DNA of 21,401 bases from a virus: IMG/VR virus record IMGVR_UViG_3300006929_000156, positions 1 to 21,401 of that record. One strand, 5' to 3'. The notes beneath the pieces were generated by a model. That model did no database searches. It was given only the letters and a program-made list of their open reading frames with translations, and was not told the origin of the DNA. Shown here one piece after another: positions 14,314 to 21,401 of this stretch (the first letter of the stretch is position 1; every line of letters starts with the position of its first letter). The translations under genes and the position numbers were made by a program.

Positions 14314-15044
14314 TTAGGTTTCCATCCAACTTTCAATAGAGGGCCAATATCAGCACATGTTGTTTCTCTTTCTGATGGTCTATCTTCATATCGTATCTCA
14401 CCATCAAATCCCATAGATTTAGCAACTTCTAATACCGATACAGATTCACCACTACCTATATCTATTACGTTTCCCATAAAGGTATCATAGTTTTCTATAA
14501 TTGTATGAATTGCAGAACACAAATCATCTATATGTGTAAAGTCTCTATAATGGCCTCCGTTAATATACTCTACCTCTTCGTTAAGTAACTTTTGATATAA
14601 CATATCTGGTCGGCCTGGATAAATCGTATGAGGGCGAAACCCCACAGAATTATTTGGACGTTCTTCTTCGTTTGTAAGTTTAGTTTGTGCGTATGGATTA
14701 GTAACTTCTTTTGCGTTAGAAGAAGAAGCAAATAATAATGGAATGTTACAATTTTCTACATATTCAAATATTCTTCGTGTTCCAAAAACATTTACTTTTT
14801 TATATTTTTGTGGAATTTCCAAAGACCTACGAACACCAGCAAGTGCCGCTAAATGTATTACCATATCAGGATTATTTGATTTTCGCCGAAGTGGGAAATC
14901 ACATATGTCTCCTACATATGGAAAAACAGACATTCCCTTCATTTCTAAATAAGGTTTGAGATTAGAACCAATATAACCATCACTTCCTGTCATCAATATC
15001 TTCATCTTGTCGCTCATAAATAAATTCATTCTCCCTATTTTCAT
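14298..15044 (-). CDS. NAD-dependent epimerase/dehydratase (extended SDR)
   Basis: 248 aa as the longest frame. The Rossmann loop MTGSDGYIGSN (residues 18-28) binds NAD(P). VIHLAALAGVRRS (62-74) is the conserved second block. A serine string (107-109) with Tyr118 and Lys122 (NPYAQTK) forms the catalytic triad, and FRPHTIYPGR and YRDFTHIDDLCSAI follow as in UDP-sugar epimerases and dehydratases. At 248 aa it is shorter than the usual 310-340 aa, mainly at the C-terminus, which ends at GWKPKCKIL. Four in-frame ATGs compete (15044, 15029, 15017, 15005); the homology begins at 15005 (MKILMTG), and GGGAG is 13 nt before 15017, so the true start is probably 15017 or 15005. It likely makes a sugar nucleotide for the adjacent glycosyltransferase. 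Confidence 0.85.
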   Translation of the reverse strand: MKIGRMNLFMSDKMKILMTGSDGYIGSNLKPYLEMKGMSVFPYVGDICDFPLRRKSNNPDMVIHLAALAGVRRSLEIPQKYKKVNVFGTRRIFEYVENCNIPLLFASSSNAKEVTNPYAQTKLTNEEERPNNSVGFRPHTIYPGRPDMLYQKLLNEEVEYINGGHYRDFTHIDDLCSAIHTIIENYDTFMGNVIDIGSGESVSVLEVAKSMGFDGEIRYEDRPSERETTCADIGPLLKVGWKPKCKIL

Positions 15045-15076
15045 ATTTTCTAAAACGTGAAAAGAAAAATCGTATT

Positions 15077-15814
15077 CTATAAATAAATTTCTTCATACTT
15101 ATCATATAAAGCCTCCGCCATATGTTTATGTCCTTCTTCATTGGGGTGTCTATCTATAGTACTTATTCTTAATTTTATCTCGCCTGGATCAATCTTATTT
15201 AAGATAGTTGCCATTGTTTTACCACCAATTTCTTCATACATAGGCCATCCCCAAAAATGTTTTTCTAATATAGAATCAAATAAAGAATGTTCTAAATAAA
15301 TTTTAACTATATTACCATTAACTTTATCAAATTGTTGGCTTGGATAAAACGCCGTTCCTTGTATAAACGGAACATTATTATATAGACAATAATTTTGAAA
15401 TGCATTTTGCCATCTTAAAGTTTTTAGTATATTATATTTTCCAGAGGCAAGTTTATATTTAAATATAGTATCCATTACTTCTAATCTTCGTTTTCTAGTT
15501 TCTTCTTTGACATAAACACCAAACTGATGTTGATTGTCTGGATTTATTTGAATAGTTTTTTCCTCATTAAAATCCCATCTATCTGCACTTGACCACAAAC
15601 ATATTGCTAAATCAACTTTATTGTTTTTTCTACTTAATGCATCTACCATAGAATTGTATATAAATTCATTTCCTGCTCCTCCTCGGCCGACATTTAAAAG
15701 ATTCCAACCCAATTTCCTTGCAAGCATATTAGGCCACACTTGTCCATTAACTCCTACTGGCATTTGAGTACCAGCTGTCCAACTGTCACCAGAAGTAACT
15801 AATATTTTTTTCAT
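15077..15814 (-). CDS. SGNH/GDSL-type hydrolase, copy 4 of 4
   Basis: 245 aa. It has block I TSGDSWTAG (nucleophile Ser11), a glycine/asparagine block GRGGAGNEFI (about residues 43-52), and the C-terminal D-x-H-P-N-x-x-G-H (Asp221, His223, His229) that carries the catalytic Asp/His. It is the only one of the four copies with the classical GDS instead of GCS. SGNH enzymes remove or transfer acyl groups on glycans, lipids or peptidoglycan. It has no signal peptide, so an intracellular or virion-linked target is likely. It is most similar to copy 3 (SGAGNEFIYN, GWP). The ATG overlaps the copy 3 stop as ATGA, with AGGAG 9 nt upstream. It is the last member of the array; 32 nt separate it from the epimerase frame. 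Confidence 0.85.
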   Translation of the reverse strand: MKKILVTSGDSWTAGTQMPVGVNGQVWPNMLARKLGWNLLNVGRGGAGNEFIYNSMVDALSRKNNKVDLAICLWSSADRWDFNEEKTIQINPDNQHQFGVYVKEETRKRRLEVMDTIFKYKLASGKYNILKTLRWQNAFQNYCLYNNVPFIQGTAFYPSQQFDKVNGNIVKIYLEHSLFDSILEKHFWGWPMYEEIGGKTMATILNKIDPGEIKLRISTIDRHPNEEGHKHMAEALYDKYEEIYL

Positions 15815-16473
15815 AAATAAATGCTCCTATAATTATCATAAAAAATCTCCGCCATGAGCTCATGTCCTTTATTGTTAGGGTGAGTATCTTCAAAACTAAT
15901 TCTTAACTCCAATTTAGAAGAATCCTTTTTGTTTAATTTATCGTTCATAGTTTCACCACCCAACTGTTTAAATATAGGCCACCCTATATAATTTTTATCA
16001 TTAATGCTATCAAATTGAGCACAAGAAAATAATGCTTCAATATCCCACTCTAAAGGATTTTCAATACCTCTACCCATAAAACCTTGCATTTGTAAAAAAG
16101 GTATTTTATTCAATTGACAGTGATTTTGAAATGCATGAAACAACCTAACACCTTTAAATATATTTTCTCTTTTGCCATCTTTAAATTTCGGCGTCAATTG
16201 AAAACTAGAATTATAGAAATCCCACCTATCAAAACCAGACCACAAACAAATTGCTAAATGAACATTTTTTGTTGTACATAAAGTATCAATCATTCTATTG
16301 TAAATGAATTCATTACCAGCACCGCTTCTAGAAACATTAATACACTCCATATTAAGTTTATCTGCTAATACTTGCGGCCAACGGGGAAAATTGCAATCCA
16401 CATTCGGTGAGATTGATGATGTTGTATAGTGTTCTGTCCAACTACAACCAGAAACAACTAATATTTTTTTCAT
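15811..16473 (-). CDS. SGNH hydrolase-like protein, copy 3 of 4
   Basis: 220 aa, the shortest copy. It has block I VSGCSWTEHY (Ser10 retained, the preceding residue Cys instead of Asp), SRSGAGNEFIYN as the Gly/Asn block, AICLWSGFDRWDF, and the C-terminal DTHPNNKGHELMAE. All catalytic positions of the fold are kept. It starts ATGAAAAAAATATTAGT, the same first 17 nt as copy 4, and ends NYRSIYL. Its Arg-Ser codons AGGAGC provide the ribosome site for copy 4. The ATG overlaps the copy 2 stop as ATGA. Confidence 0.85.
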   Translation of the reverse strand: MKKILVVSGCSWTEHYTTSSISPNVDCNFPRWPQVLADKLNMECINVSRSGAGNEFIYNRMIDTLCTTKNVHLAICLWSGFDRWDFYNSSFQLTPKFKDGKRENIFKGVRLFHAFQNHCQLNKIPFLQMQGFMGRGIENPLEWDIEALFSCAQFDSINDKNYIGWPIFKQLGGETMNDKLNKKDSSKLELRISFEDTHPNNKGHELMAEIFYDNYRSIYL

Positions 16474-17282
16474 GAATAAACCTTTTTATAATTATCATAT
16501 ATTAGTTCACTTATAAGTTCATGGCCTACTGCATTTGGATGCGAATCTTTTGAACCCTCCATACGATATTTTTCTCTTTCGGGGTCTAATTTGTCCAAAT
16601 GATGGTCTACTGCAAATCCACCTAATTGTGGCATTATAGGCCATCCTATAAATTTTTTACTTTCTATTAAATCAATATATGGAGATTTTAACATGAATCT
16701 AATACATTCTTTCATAATGATATTAAAATAATCATAAGGTTCATTGTGTTCAAATAGTGGGCCCAATGTAGGCTTTCCCACTGGAAAGCACCCTTGTATC
16801 ATAAAATACGGTATATCCTTTAATATATTTTGTGTAATCCAGAATAATCTAAAAGCAGCTAAAGTTGATGAAGCAATACTATTATATTTTAATAATTTAT
16901 TTTTTGCTGCTGGATCGAGTTTATATGTTTCGTAATTAGTAAGTCTGTGTGGATGTAAATGTTGCCAAACAATTTTTCGCCACACTCCCGCTGGAATATA
17001 AGTATCAATTTCTTGAAGATCAAATAGGCCTAATTCTTGAAAATCCATTCTTTGAAATTCTGACCACATAATAACTATGAAATCAAATTTTTCTTCAACA
17101 ATGCTATCGAATAGTTGACCAGAGATATGAGTATTTCCTGCTCCATTAGCACCCAAATTTATACAGTCCATATCCAATTTTTCAGCAAGAAGTTGCGGCC
17201 AGACAGGAAATCCATGTTTATGCGTCCAGTACAAAGATGTATAACTACAACCGATTGCAAGTAACCTTTTACGTTTCATCAT
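16470..17282 (-). CDS. SGNH hydrolase-like protein, copy 2 of 4
   Basis: 270 aa. It has block I AIGCSYTSLYWT, the Gly/Asn block LGANGAGNTHI, VIMWSEFQRMDF, FIGWPIMPQLGG, and the C-terminal DSHPNAVGHELISELIYDN. It pairs closely with copy 1: WSEFQRMDF, HLHPHR, YFMIQG/HLMIQG and FIGWPI are shared. Copies 3 and 4 form the other pair, which suggests a duplication followed by two further ones. Two ATGs start the frame (17282 and 17279), both overlapping the end of copy 1. No signal peptide is visible. Confidence 0.84.
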   Translation of the reverse strand: MMKRKRLLAIGCSYTSLYWTHKHGFPVWPQLLAEKLDMDCINLGANGAGNTHISGQLFDSIVEEKFDFIVIMWSEFQRMDFQELGLFDLQEIDTYIPAGVWRKIVWQHLHPHRLTNYETYKLDPAAKNKLLKYNSIASSTLAAFRLFWITQNILKDIPYFMIQGCFPVGKPTLGPLFEHNEPYDYFNIIMKECIRFMLKSPYIDLIESKKFIGWPIMPQLGGFAVDHHLDKLDPEREKYRMEGSKDSHPNAVGHELISELIYDNYKKVYS

Positions 17283-18066
17283 CTACCCCATAAATGCTCC
17301 TATAATTATCATAAATTAACTCACTTATAACTTCATGTCCAGTTGTATTTGGATGGGAATCTAAAAGATGATGTATACGATATCTTTTTCTATCGTAATC
17401 TACATCATCAAAATAACTATCAATTGACATGCCGCCTAATTGTTTATATATGGGCCATCCGATAAATTTTTTACTATTGATTAATTCAATATATGGAGAT
17501 TTTAGTAAAGATGATATAGCATCTTCATTCACGCTTTTCCAAAAATCATCAGGATATGGATCATCTTTAAAATTGGGTGTACAAAGAGCCTTCGGGCCCT
17601 GTATCATTAGGTGAGGAATATCTTTCAGTATATTTTGCGCCGTCCAAAATAATCTAACATTATGTAAAACAGAAGCAACGATATCGTTATATTTTAATAA
17701 ATTTCTTTTCCAAGGATTGTCTATAGGAAATATTTCACTACCTTCGCCAAAAGTCTTGTTTCTATGAGGATGTAAATGTTTCCATTTAATTTGATTAAAT
17801 TTATTCAAATATTCAAAATCCATTCTTTGAAATTCTGACCACATAATAACTACTAAGTCATAATTATCTTCAATAATAGTATCACACATTTTACCAAAAA
17901 TATAATTATTACCCCTACCAGCAGAACCTAAATTCAAATAATCCCAATCTAATTTTTTTGCGAGAAGTTCAGGCCAGACAGGAAATCCATGTGCTTTTGT
18001 CCAAGATGAAGTTGTATAACTACAACCTATGGCGAGTAATTTTTTACGTTTAGAAAACAGCGACAT
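17269..18066 (-). CDS. SGNH hydrolase-like protein, copy 1 of 4
   Basis: 265 aa from ATG at 18066. The frame is open to 18111, but ATG at 18066 has GAGAGG 7 nt upstream and leaves a 17-nt overlap with the carbamoyltransferase end. It has block I AIGCSYTTSSWT, the Gly/Asn block LGSAGRGNNYI, VIMWSEFQRMDF, FIGWPIYKQLGG, and the C-terminal DSHPNTTGHEVISELIYDN. The tail NYRSIY is the same as in copy 3 but is followed by an extra GVDDET. As a result the embedded AGGAG is about 14 nt from the start of copy 2 instead of 9 nt as at the copy 3-4 junction. Confidence 0.84.
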   Translation of the reverse strand: MSLFSKRKKLLAIGCSYTTSSWTKAHGFPVWPELLAKKLDWDYLNLGSAGRGNNYIFGKMCDTIIEDNYDLVVIMWSEFQRMDFEYLNKFNQIKWKHLHPHRNKTFGEGSEIFPIDNPWKRNLLKYNDIVASVLHNVRLFWTAQNILKDIPHLMIQGPKALCTPNFKDDPYPDDFWKSVNEDAISSLLKSPYIELINSKKFIGWPIYKQLGGMSIDSYFDDVDYDRKRYRIHHLLDSHPNTTGHEVISELIYDNYRSIYGVDDET

Positions 18067-18517
18067 TATACAGCCTCTCAAATTCACATGCATCATTCCA
18101 ACCATTAACAATTGGTTTTCCTTTTATATTTAGGGATGTATTGAGAAGCATAGGGCAACCTGTCCTATCATACCATTCTTCCAGAATAGGACGTATAATA
18201 GATTTACAATCTTTCTTGACTACTTGTACTCTTGCAGTACCATCAACGTGTGTGACAGAACTATAATCATGTTTTGCCTTTGCGACAAACTGCATGTATT
18301 CGTTCATTGGGCCTTCAAAGTATTCGTCTTTATATTCTTCCAGAATTGCTGGAGCAAAAGGACGAAACTTCTGTCTACGTTTTATGGTGTTTACTGTGTC
18401 TTTGATATCATAACGAGGGTCACCAAGTAGAGAACGATTACCTAATGCTCTAGGGCCGAACTCTGCTTTACCATGTGCAACTCCACATATCTTTCTTTCT
18501 AAAAGTTCCTGTACCAC
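18050..18517 (-). CDS. Carbamoyltransferase, C-terminal part (split gene)
   Basis: 155-aa frame from GTG. GKAEFGPRALGNRS (residues 16-29) is the signature of the YrdC-like/C-terminal half of NodU/TobZ/CmcH carbamoyltransferases, and RTGCPMLLNTSLNIKGKP (about 117-135) is the next conserved block. The half has no proper ribosome site of its own: the AAGG touches the GTG. The frame continues upstream of the GTG as NPKK before meeting a stop, and it joins the N-terminal half if one base is dropped near 18528-18531. So this is not an independent gene but the end of one carbamoyltransferase read in the +1 frame. Its end overlaps SGNH copy 1 and supplies that gene's GAGAGG ribosome site. Confidence 0.88.
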   Translation of the reverse strand: MVQELLERKICGVAHGKAEFGPRALGNRSLLGDPRYDIKDTVNTIKRRQKFRPFAPAILEEYKDEYFEGPMNEYMQFVAKAKHDYSSVTHVDGTARVQVVKKDCKSIIRPILEEWYDRTGCPMLLNTSLNIKGKPIVNGWNDACEFERLYNVAVF

Positions 18518-18521
18518 CTTT

Positions 18522-18531
18522 TTAGGATTTT
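18522..18531 (-). other. Frame change inside the carbamoyltransferase gene (AAAA TCC TAA)
   Basis: On the minus strand the N-terminal frame reads GTA AAA TCC TAA. Removing one A from the run at 18528-18531, or a +1 slip of the ribosome at TCC-TAA, reads into the C-terminal frame without loss of conserved sequence. TCC followed by a stop is also the form of the eukaryotic antizyme +1 site (TCC TGA). A real mutation, a sequencing or assembly indel, and programmed frameshifting all fit what is seen here. Confidence 0.75.
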
Positions 18532-19409
18532 ACACTTACTTGAATATCATGTCCTAGATACGGGTCAACCCATTTCAATTTCTTTTTCTGTACTAATGCA
18601 GCTGCACCCAAGGAACTTCCAGCATCGCCAGGCGATGGCATAATCCAGATATTCTTTCCCTGTATCTTTGAGTTTGCAACACAATTCAACGCACAACCAC
18701 CCATAATAATTAGATTTTCTTTTGGACACATATCCACCAGTTTAAGAAACTCTCTCTCGTACAGGTCTTGTATGGACGCTGCGAGGTCTTCTGAGCGTGC
18801 TTTTAGGAATATGTCTCCAACACCCTTATGGTTGTTTTTATCAAGTAAAAAAGTTAAATCATACTTGGGTTCACCAAATGCAGCCATCCCCATTGTAATA
18901 TATTCTTCTTCATTGGGTTTCAAACCAATTCGGTGAGTAATTGCAGAGTATAGAAGTCCAAGAGAATATGGATACTTCCAAGATTTTAGTTTTTTAAGAT
19001 GATGTATCTTTTGACCAAGATATAAATTTTTACAACTACCATCCCAAATAGATATGGTATCCCATTCACCGATTGCATCTATAACTAAAATATTACAATC
19101 ATTGAATGGAGCGGTATAATAACCAGCAGCTGCATGAGACTGATGGTGACCAAAACTAACATCATACCTACTTCTAGGCTTCTGCCATGTTTGACCAGCG
19201 TATATTCGTCTTAGATTTTTGAGGAAAGGTTTTTCATAATAAGCAACAGTGTCTTCTTTAGATACTTTATTCCATTGTTTATGGTGTAAGTATCTGTCAC
19301 CCTTGGTTTTACTATATCTTTCCGAATGTGAGGCGTAGACAATTCTTCTACCCTCCAATATAGTAATCCCAGCATCATGATATCCTTCGGAAATTCCAAC
19401 TATTCGCAT
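18522..19409 (-). CDS. Carbamoyltransferase NodU/TobZ family, N-terminal part (split gene)
   Basis: 295 aa. The ASKHA-type kinase-like domain starts with MRIVGISEGYHDAGITIL; FGHHQSHAAAGYY (residues 87-98) has the conserved metal-binding histidines, followed by ILVIDAIGEWDT, EEYITMGMAAFGEP and MGGCALNCVANSKI. Known members first make carbamoyl-adenylate from carbamoyl phosphate and ATP, then pass the carbamoyl group to a sugar or antibiotic hydroxyl. The frame ends at GHDIQVSVKS and stop, while the C-terminal half follows in another frame. Dropping one base gives GHDIQVSVNPKKVVQELL, a smooth join with a combined length of about 450 aa, which fits the phage forms I recall. Next to the SGNH array and epimerase, the acceptor is probably a glycan (inference). 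Confidence 0.88.
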   Translation of the reverse strand: MRIVGISEGYHDAGITILEGRRIVYASHSERYSKTKGDRYLHHKQWNKVSKEDTVAYYEKPFLKNLRRIYAGQTWQKPRSRYDVSFGHHQSHAAAGYYTAPFNDCNILVIDAIGEWDTISIWDGSCKNLYLGQKIHHLKKLKSWKYPYSLGLLYSAITHRIGLKPNEEEYITMGMAAFGEPKYDLTFLLDKNNHKGVGDIFLKARSEDLAASIQDLYEREFLKLVDMCPKENLIIMGGCALNCVANSKIQGKNIWIMPSPGDAGSSLGAAALVQKKKLKWVDPYLGHDIQVSVKS

Positions 19410-19417
19410 TTATCATA

Positions 19418-19945
19418 TCAAAATTTATTATAAGCTATAATCGCATCCGTTACTGTTTTTGATTTTCTTAATTCAGATTTTGCTTCTTTATCTTTAGAAT
19501 CTTCCACATGTTCTTGTTCAAACATTTTAAGTTTCAACTTGAATAATTCTTCTTTATGTGTAGTATTCTCAGCATCAAAACTACAAATGGTATCAAATAA
19601 AACCGAAACCGTATTTGTTTCACCATCAAGCGCCAATTTATGAGCATCAGGATTACCGTGCTGATATAATCCATGTTCTGTAGCATAGTTATGAAACGCA
19701 ACACGAAACTCATTACGCACTTCTTCATTTTGTGCCTTTGTAGCATCATCAATTGCTTCCAATGGCCACTCTTTCAATAAATCTTGATATTGCCAATCAT
19801 CCTCATCCACTGCTAAATAATGTGCAACTAAATCATTGCCTGTTGCTTTCTTATGATTCTCATCTGCTTCATATAGAATTTCTATAGCAGTAAGCTCTGG
19901 ATTTGTATAATAAGCATTAACTATTCTGTCACTAAAAATTGCCAT
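19418..19945 (-). CDS. Hypothetical phage protein, possibly virion-associated
   Basis: 175 aa, not assigned to a named family. The N-terminus FSDRIVNAYYTNPELTAIEIL looks like a short beta-rich start seen in small proteins of marine phage fibre regions (weak recollection). Residues 45-95 contain a Trp-rich stretch (DDWQYQDLLKEWPLEAID) and a helical part. The C-terminal 60 residues are highly charged and probably helical. The start has GGAG 9 nt upstream of the ATG. It sits between two structural genes and the carbamoyltransferase gene, so a role in fibre assembly or as a minor structural protein is possible but unproven. Confidence 0.7.
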   Translation of the reverse strand: MAIFSDRIVNAYYTNPELTAIEILYEADENHKKATGNDLVAHYLAVDEDDWQYQDLLKEWPLEAIDDATKAQNEEVRNEFRVAFHNYATEHGLYQHGNPDAHKLALDGETNTVSVLFDTICSFDAENTTHKEELFKLKLKMFEQEHVEDSKDKEAKSELRKSKTVTDAIIAYNKF

Positions 19946-19967
19946 TGTTGTTTTCTCCTATACCTAT

Positions 19968-20918
19968 TTAGTTCTTAATAATACGCAAGTTATAGGTACT
20001 AATCGTTGCAGCACTACCATTCGGAAATTCCTGTGAACGATAATCATCAACGCCTGCAGCCTGTAGCGTTTGGTAATTACCAGAACCATTTAATTTAGTA
20101 TCAGTCATTGCTGTTCCTCTTGTGTATCCACCACCAGACGTACCAACTGTATAATTAATTCTATATGTTTCACTCGTATCTTCTGATGCAACTTCTCGTA
20201 TCCATTGTAAAAATAATGAATCAAAATCCGCTTCAGCATACTGTCTAAGATTATTATCACCATCAATATATAATGGTGTCTTTAGATTCGACCAGCCTGG
20301 GTCAACAGCATTTCTACGATGCAAATAATAATTCGTAATAGTAGTTGGTTGGTCTAATGTTTCTGGAATACCAGCAGCAGAATACGCACCTGTATTTGCT
20401 CGTGTATCAATAAATACAGGGGTTGTACTTACATTGGTAAAATTAGTAAGAGAAGTTCCTGTATGAATTGTATATGTTCCAGCAGTATGTTGATTATCTG
20501 AATTTGCAGTAAGCAAATCAATTGCAGGCTGCAACCATGTATCTTTTACATCAGCAAGAGGCATTGCTTGAATATCACTTCCCGTATAATATACAGGGAA
20601 AGTTGTTCCTGAGTCAGAAGTTGGTGATACCGAATTATTTGTTTGTGTAATTTTATCATAAGATACAGTAACAGTACTAGGTTCAGCAGTGTCACCTTCA
20701 GCAACAAATGCTGATGCGTGAGTTGATGTCGCTCCCGCTTGTAATCTAGTATCACTCATTGCAGCAAGTGAGCCAGAAGAACCCACTACTGATAAAACCA
20801 CTGATGGACTTGTACCATAAAGATAGCACATATATTGCGTCCACTGTAGCACTTCTGCTGTGGTCATCTCTTGTAAATCATTACTACCGTCCAAATATAA
20901 TGGAGCTCTTACTGCCAT
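19968..20918 (-). CDS. Virion structural protein made of three repeats
   Basis: 316 aa, rich in Thr/Ser/Gly and low in Cys and Lys, as in phage fibre and baseplate decoration proteins. Three units of about 100-107 residues are seen. Unit starts are LYLDGSNDLQEM (residue 7), VYYTGSDIQAM (109) and LYIDGDNNLRQY (216). Each unit has a second landmark about 50-60 residues later: DTRLQAG (56), DTRANTG (171) and DTKLNGS (273). Each ends in a beta-rich stretch. No enzymatic motif is present. It follows the fibre-like gene directly, with a single base between them. The assignment to structural protein rests on composition, repeats and neighbourhood. Confidence 0.75.
   Translation of the reverse strand: MAVRAPLYLDGSNDLQEMTTAEVLQWTQYMCYLYGTSPSVVLSVVGSSGSLAAMSDTRLQAGATSTHASAFVAEGDTAEPSTVTVSYDKITQTNNSVSPTSDSGTTFPVYYTGSDIQAMPLADVKDTWLQPAIDLLTANSDNQHTAGTYTIHTGTSLTNFTNVSTTPVFIDTRANTGAYSAAGIPETLDQPTTITNYYLHRRNAVDPGWSNLKTPLYIDGDNNLRQYAEADFDSLFLQWIREVASEDTSETYRINYTVGTSGGGYTRGTAMTDTKLNGSGNYQTLQAAGVDDYRSQEFPNGSAATISTYNLRIIKN
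19971..20900 (-). repeat. Three-fold internal protein repeat
   Basis: The units are 20595-20900 (residues 7-108), 20274-20594 (109-215) and 19971-20273 (216-316). They share the pattern (L/V)Y-(D/T)G-(N/D)-(L/I)-(Q/R) at the start and D-T-(R/K) in the middle. The similarity is clear in protein but has decayed in DNA. Confidence 0.6.
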
Positions 20919-20919
20919 T

Positions 20920-21401
20920 TTATGTCATCCCTTTAATTGTTTTCAATGTCGTACCACTTGAGTTTTTAACTAATAGTGTTGCACCTGGCGATGCACAAGT
21001 AACTGTACCTGATACATCAAGATTACCATTTAAATCAACCGTTGTAGCGGTAAGTTCAATTTCATCCGTAGCTCGAATATCCAATTGAGTAGCAGAAGCA
21101 CCACAAATATATTGAGATGCATCATTAAACTGAAGTTGTTTAGTACTGTTTAACAATAGGCCTGTATCGTGAACATGTGTTAATGTAATATCATTATCAT
21201 CGCCAAAATGGAGTATTACCCCGTCATGGTCAAGATGGACATTATCCGTAATAGTCATTCCACCAGTTACATTAACACCACCCGCTACTGTTGCAAGTTT
21301 AACTGCATTATCATAGTAAAGAGAAACAGCACCATTCACTGTTCCTGTAATCATATTTTCACTAGTACTTGCACTTCTGAAATAGAATTGATCTGACTGA
21401 A
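20920..21401 (-). CDS. Tail-fibre-like structural protein, C-terminal end (5' part beyond window)
   Basis: The frame is open from the right edge, so the Met at 21354 is internal: QSDQFYFRSASTSEN precedes it without a stop. The visible 159 residues are beta-rich. They contain NAVKLATVAGGVNVTGGMTI, a pattern common in marine T4-like fibre and structural proteins, then LQFNDASQYI, IRATDEIELTATTVDLNGNLDVSGT and a C-terminal tail ending in KGMT. Such proteins form trimeric fibres or whiskers that contact the host. The downstream gene starts after a single base, so the two are probably co-translated. Confidence 0.75.
   Translation of the reverse strand, partial: QSDQFYFRSASTSENMITGTVNGAVSLYYDNAVKLATVAGGVNVTGGMTITDNVHLDHDGVILHFGDDNDITLTHVHDTGLLLNSTKQLQFNDASQYICGASATQLDIRATDEIELTATTVDLNGNLDVSGTVTCASPGATLLVKNSSGTTLKTIKGMT

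Larger units (their letters stand above)
15077..18066 (-). repeat. Tandem array of four SGNH hydrolase paralogues
   Basis: Four consecutive same-strand genes of one family, with overlapping ends. All keep G(D/C)S near residue 10, an A/R-G-N block, GWP(I/M) plus GG, and D-x-H-P-N-x-x-G-H followed by a tail of the type Y-x-x-(I/V)-Y. They fall into two pairs: copies 1-2 and copies 3-4. DNA identity is limited to short stretches, such as the first 17 nt of copies 3 and 4 and the tail TATAGGAGCATTTAT in copies 1 and 3, so the duplications are old. Confidence 0.85.

Noticed and set aside
14738-14959. Two overlapping plus-strand frames of about 70 codons inside the epimerase gene
   Set aside because: They are antisense to the SDR motifs and have no start signals.
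15078-15085. TATAAATA on the plus strand, a perfect late-promoter octamer
   Set aside because: It lies in the last codons of SGNH copy 4 (Ile-Tyr-Leu) and points against all genes around it; it is likely chance in AT-rich sequence.
19211-19752. Short minus-strand frames inside the carbamoyltransferase N-terminal gene and the hypothetical gene
   Set aside because: They are out of frame with conserved sequence and have no ribosome sites.
20759-21396. Plus-strand frames of 109 and 62 codons over the structural genes
   Set aside because: They are antisense to repeat-rich structural genes; no independent support.

Overview
The window is part of the genome of a low-GC, T4-like marine myovirus (cyanophage/pelagiphage type). 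The evidence is a run of T4-type head-completion and packaging genes on the minus strand: neck proteins gp13 and gp14, tail sheath stabiliser gp15, small terminase gp16 and large terminase gp17. Genes are packed with almost no gaps; most neighbours touch or overlap. The host cannot be fixed from this window: no photosynthesis or other host-marker gene is present. No tRNA, rRNA, CRISPR array or insertion sequence was seen.

Layout. (1) 1-5988, minus strand: gp13, gp14, gp15, gp16, then two inserted metabolic genes (an asparagine-synthetase-type ATP pyrophosphatase and a cupin), then gp17, which runs off the left edge. A perfect T4 late-promoter octamer (TATAAATA) sits just upstream of gp13. (2) 6010-6516, minus strand: a GNAT acetyltransferase. 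(3) 6534-8523, the only plus-strand island: two related sulfotransferase-like genes and an APH-type kinase that lacks its N-lobe. (4) 8474-18066, minus strand: a dense cassette of surface-chemistry genes. In transcription order these are four tandem SGNH hydrolases, an NAD-dependent epimerase, a glycosyltransferase, a methyltransferase, a 2OG-Fe(II) oxygenase-like protein, an unknown 434-aa protein, a radical SAM/SPASM enzyme, a second glycosyltransferase, an APS-kinase-like protein and a nucleotidyltransferase. (5) 18050-19409: a NodU/TobZ-type carbamoyltransferase split in two by a one-base frame change. (6) 19418-21401, minus strand: a hypothetical protein, a virion structural protein built of three repeats, and the C-terminal end of a fibre-like structural protein.

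How they may work together (inference): regions 3-5 encode activated-donor synthesis (APS kinase, nucleotidyltransferase, epimerase), group transfer (sulfotransferases, glycosyltransferases, carbamoyltransferase, GNAT, methyltransferase) and trimming or acyl chemistry (SGNH enzymes). Placed next to fibre-like structural genes, they could modify virion or host-surface glycans. Notable points are the split carbamoyltransferase, the metabolic pair inserted between the two terminase genes, a 112-nt stretch read in two frames by the APS kinase and nucleotidyltransferase genes, and a recurring design in which a gene's C-terminal codons hold the next gene's ribosome binding site and start codon.
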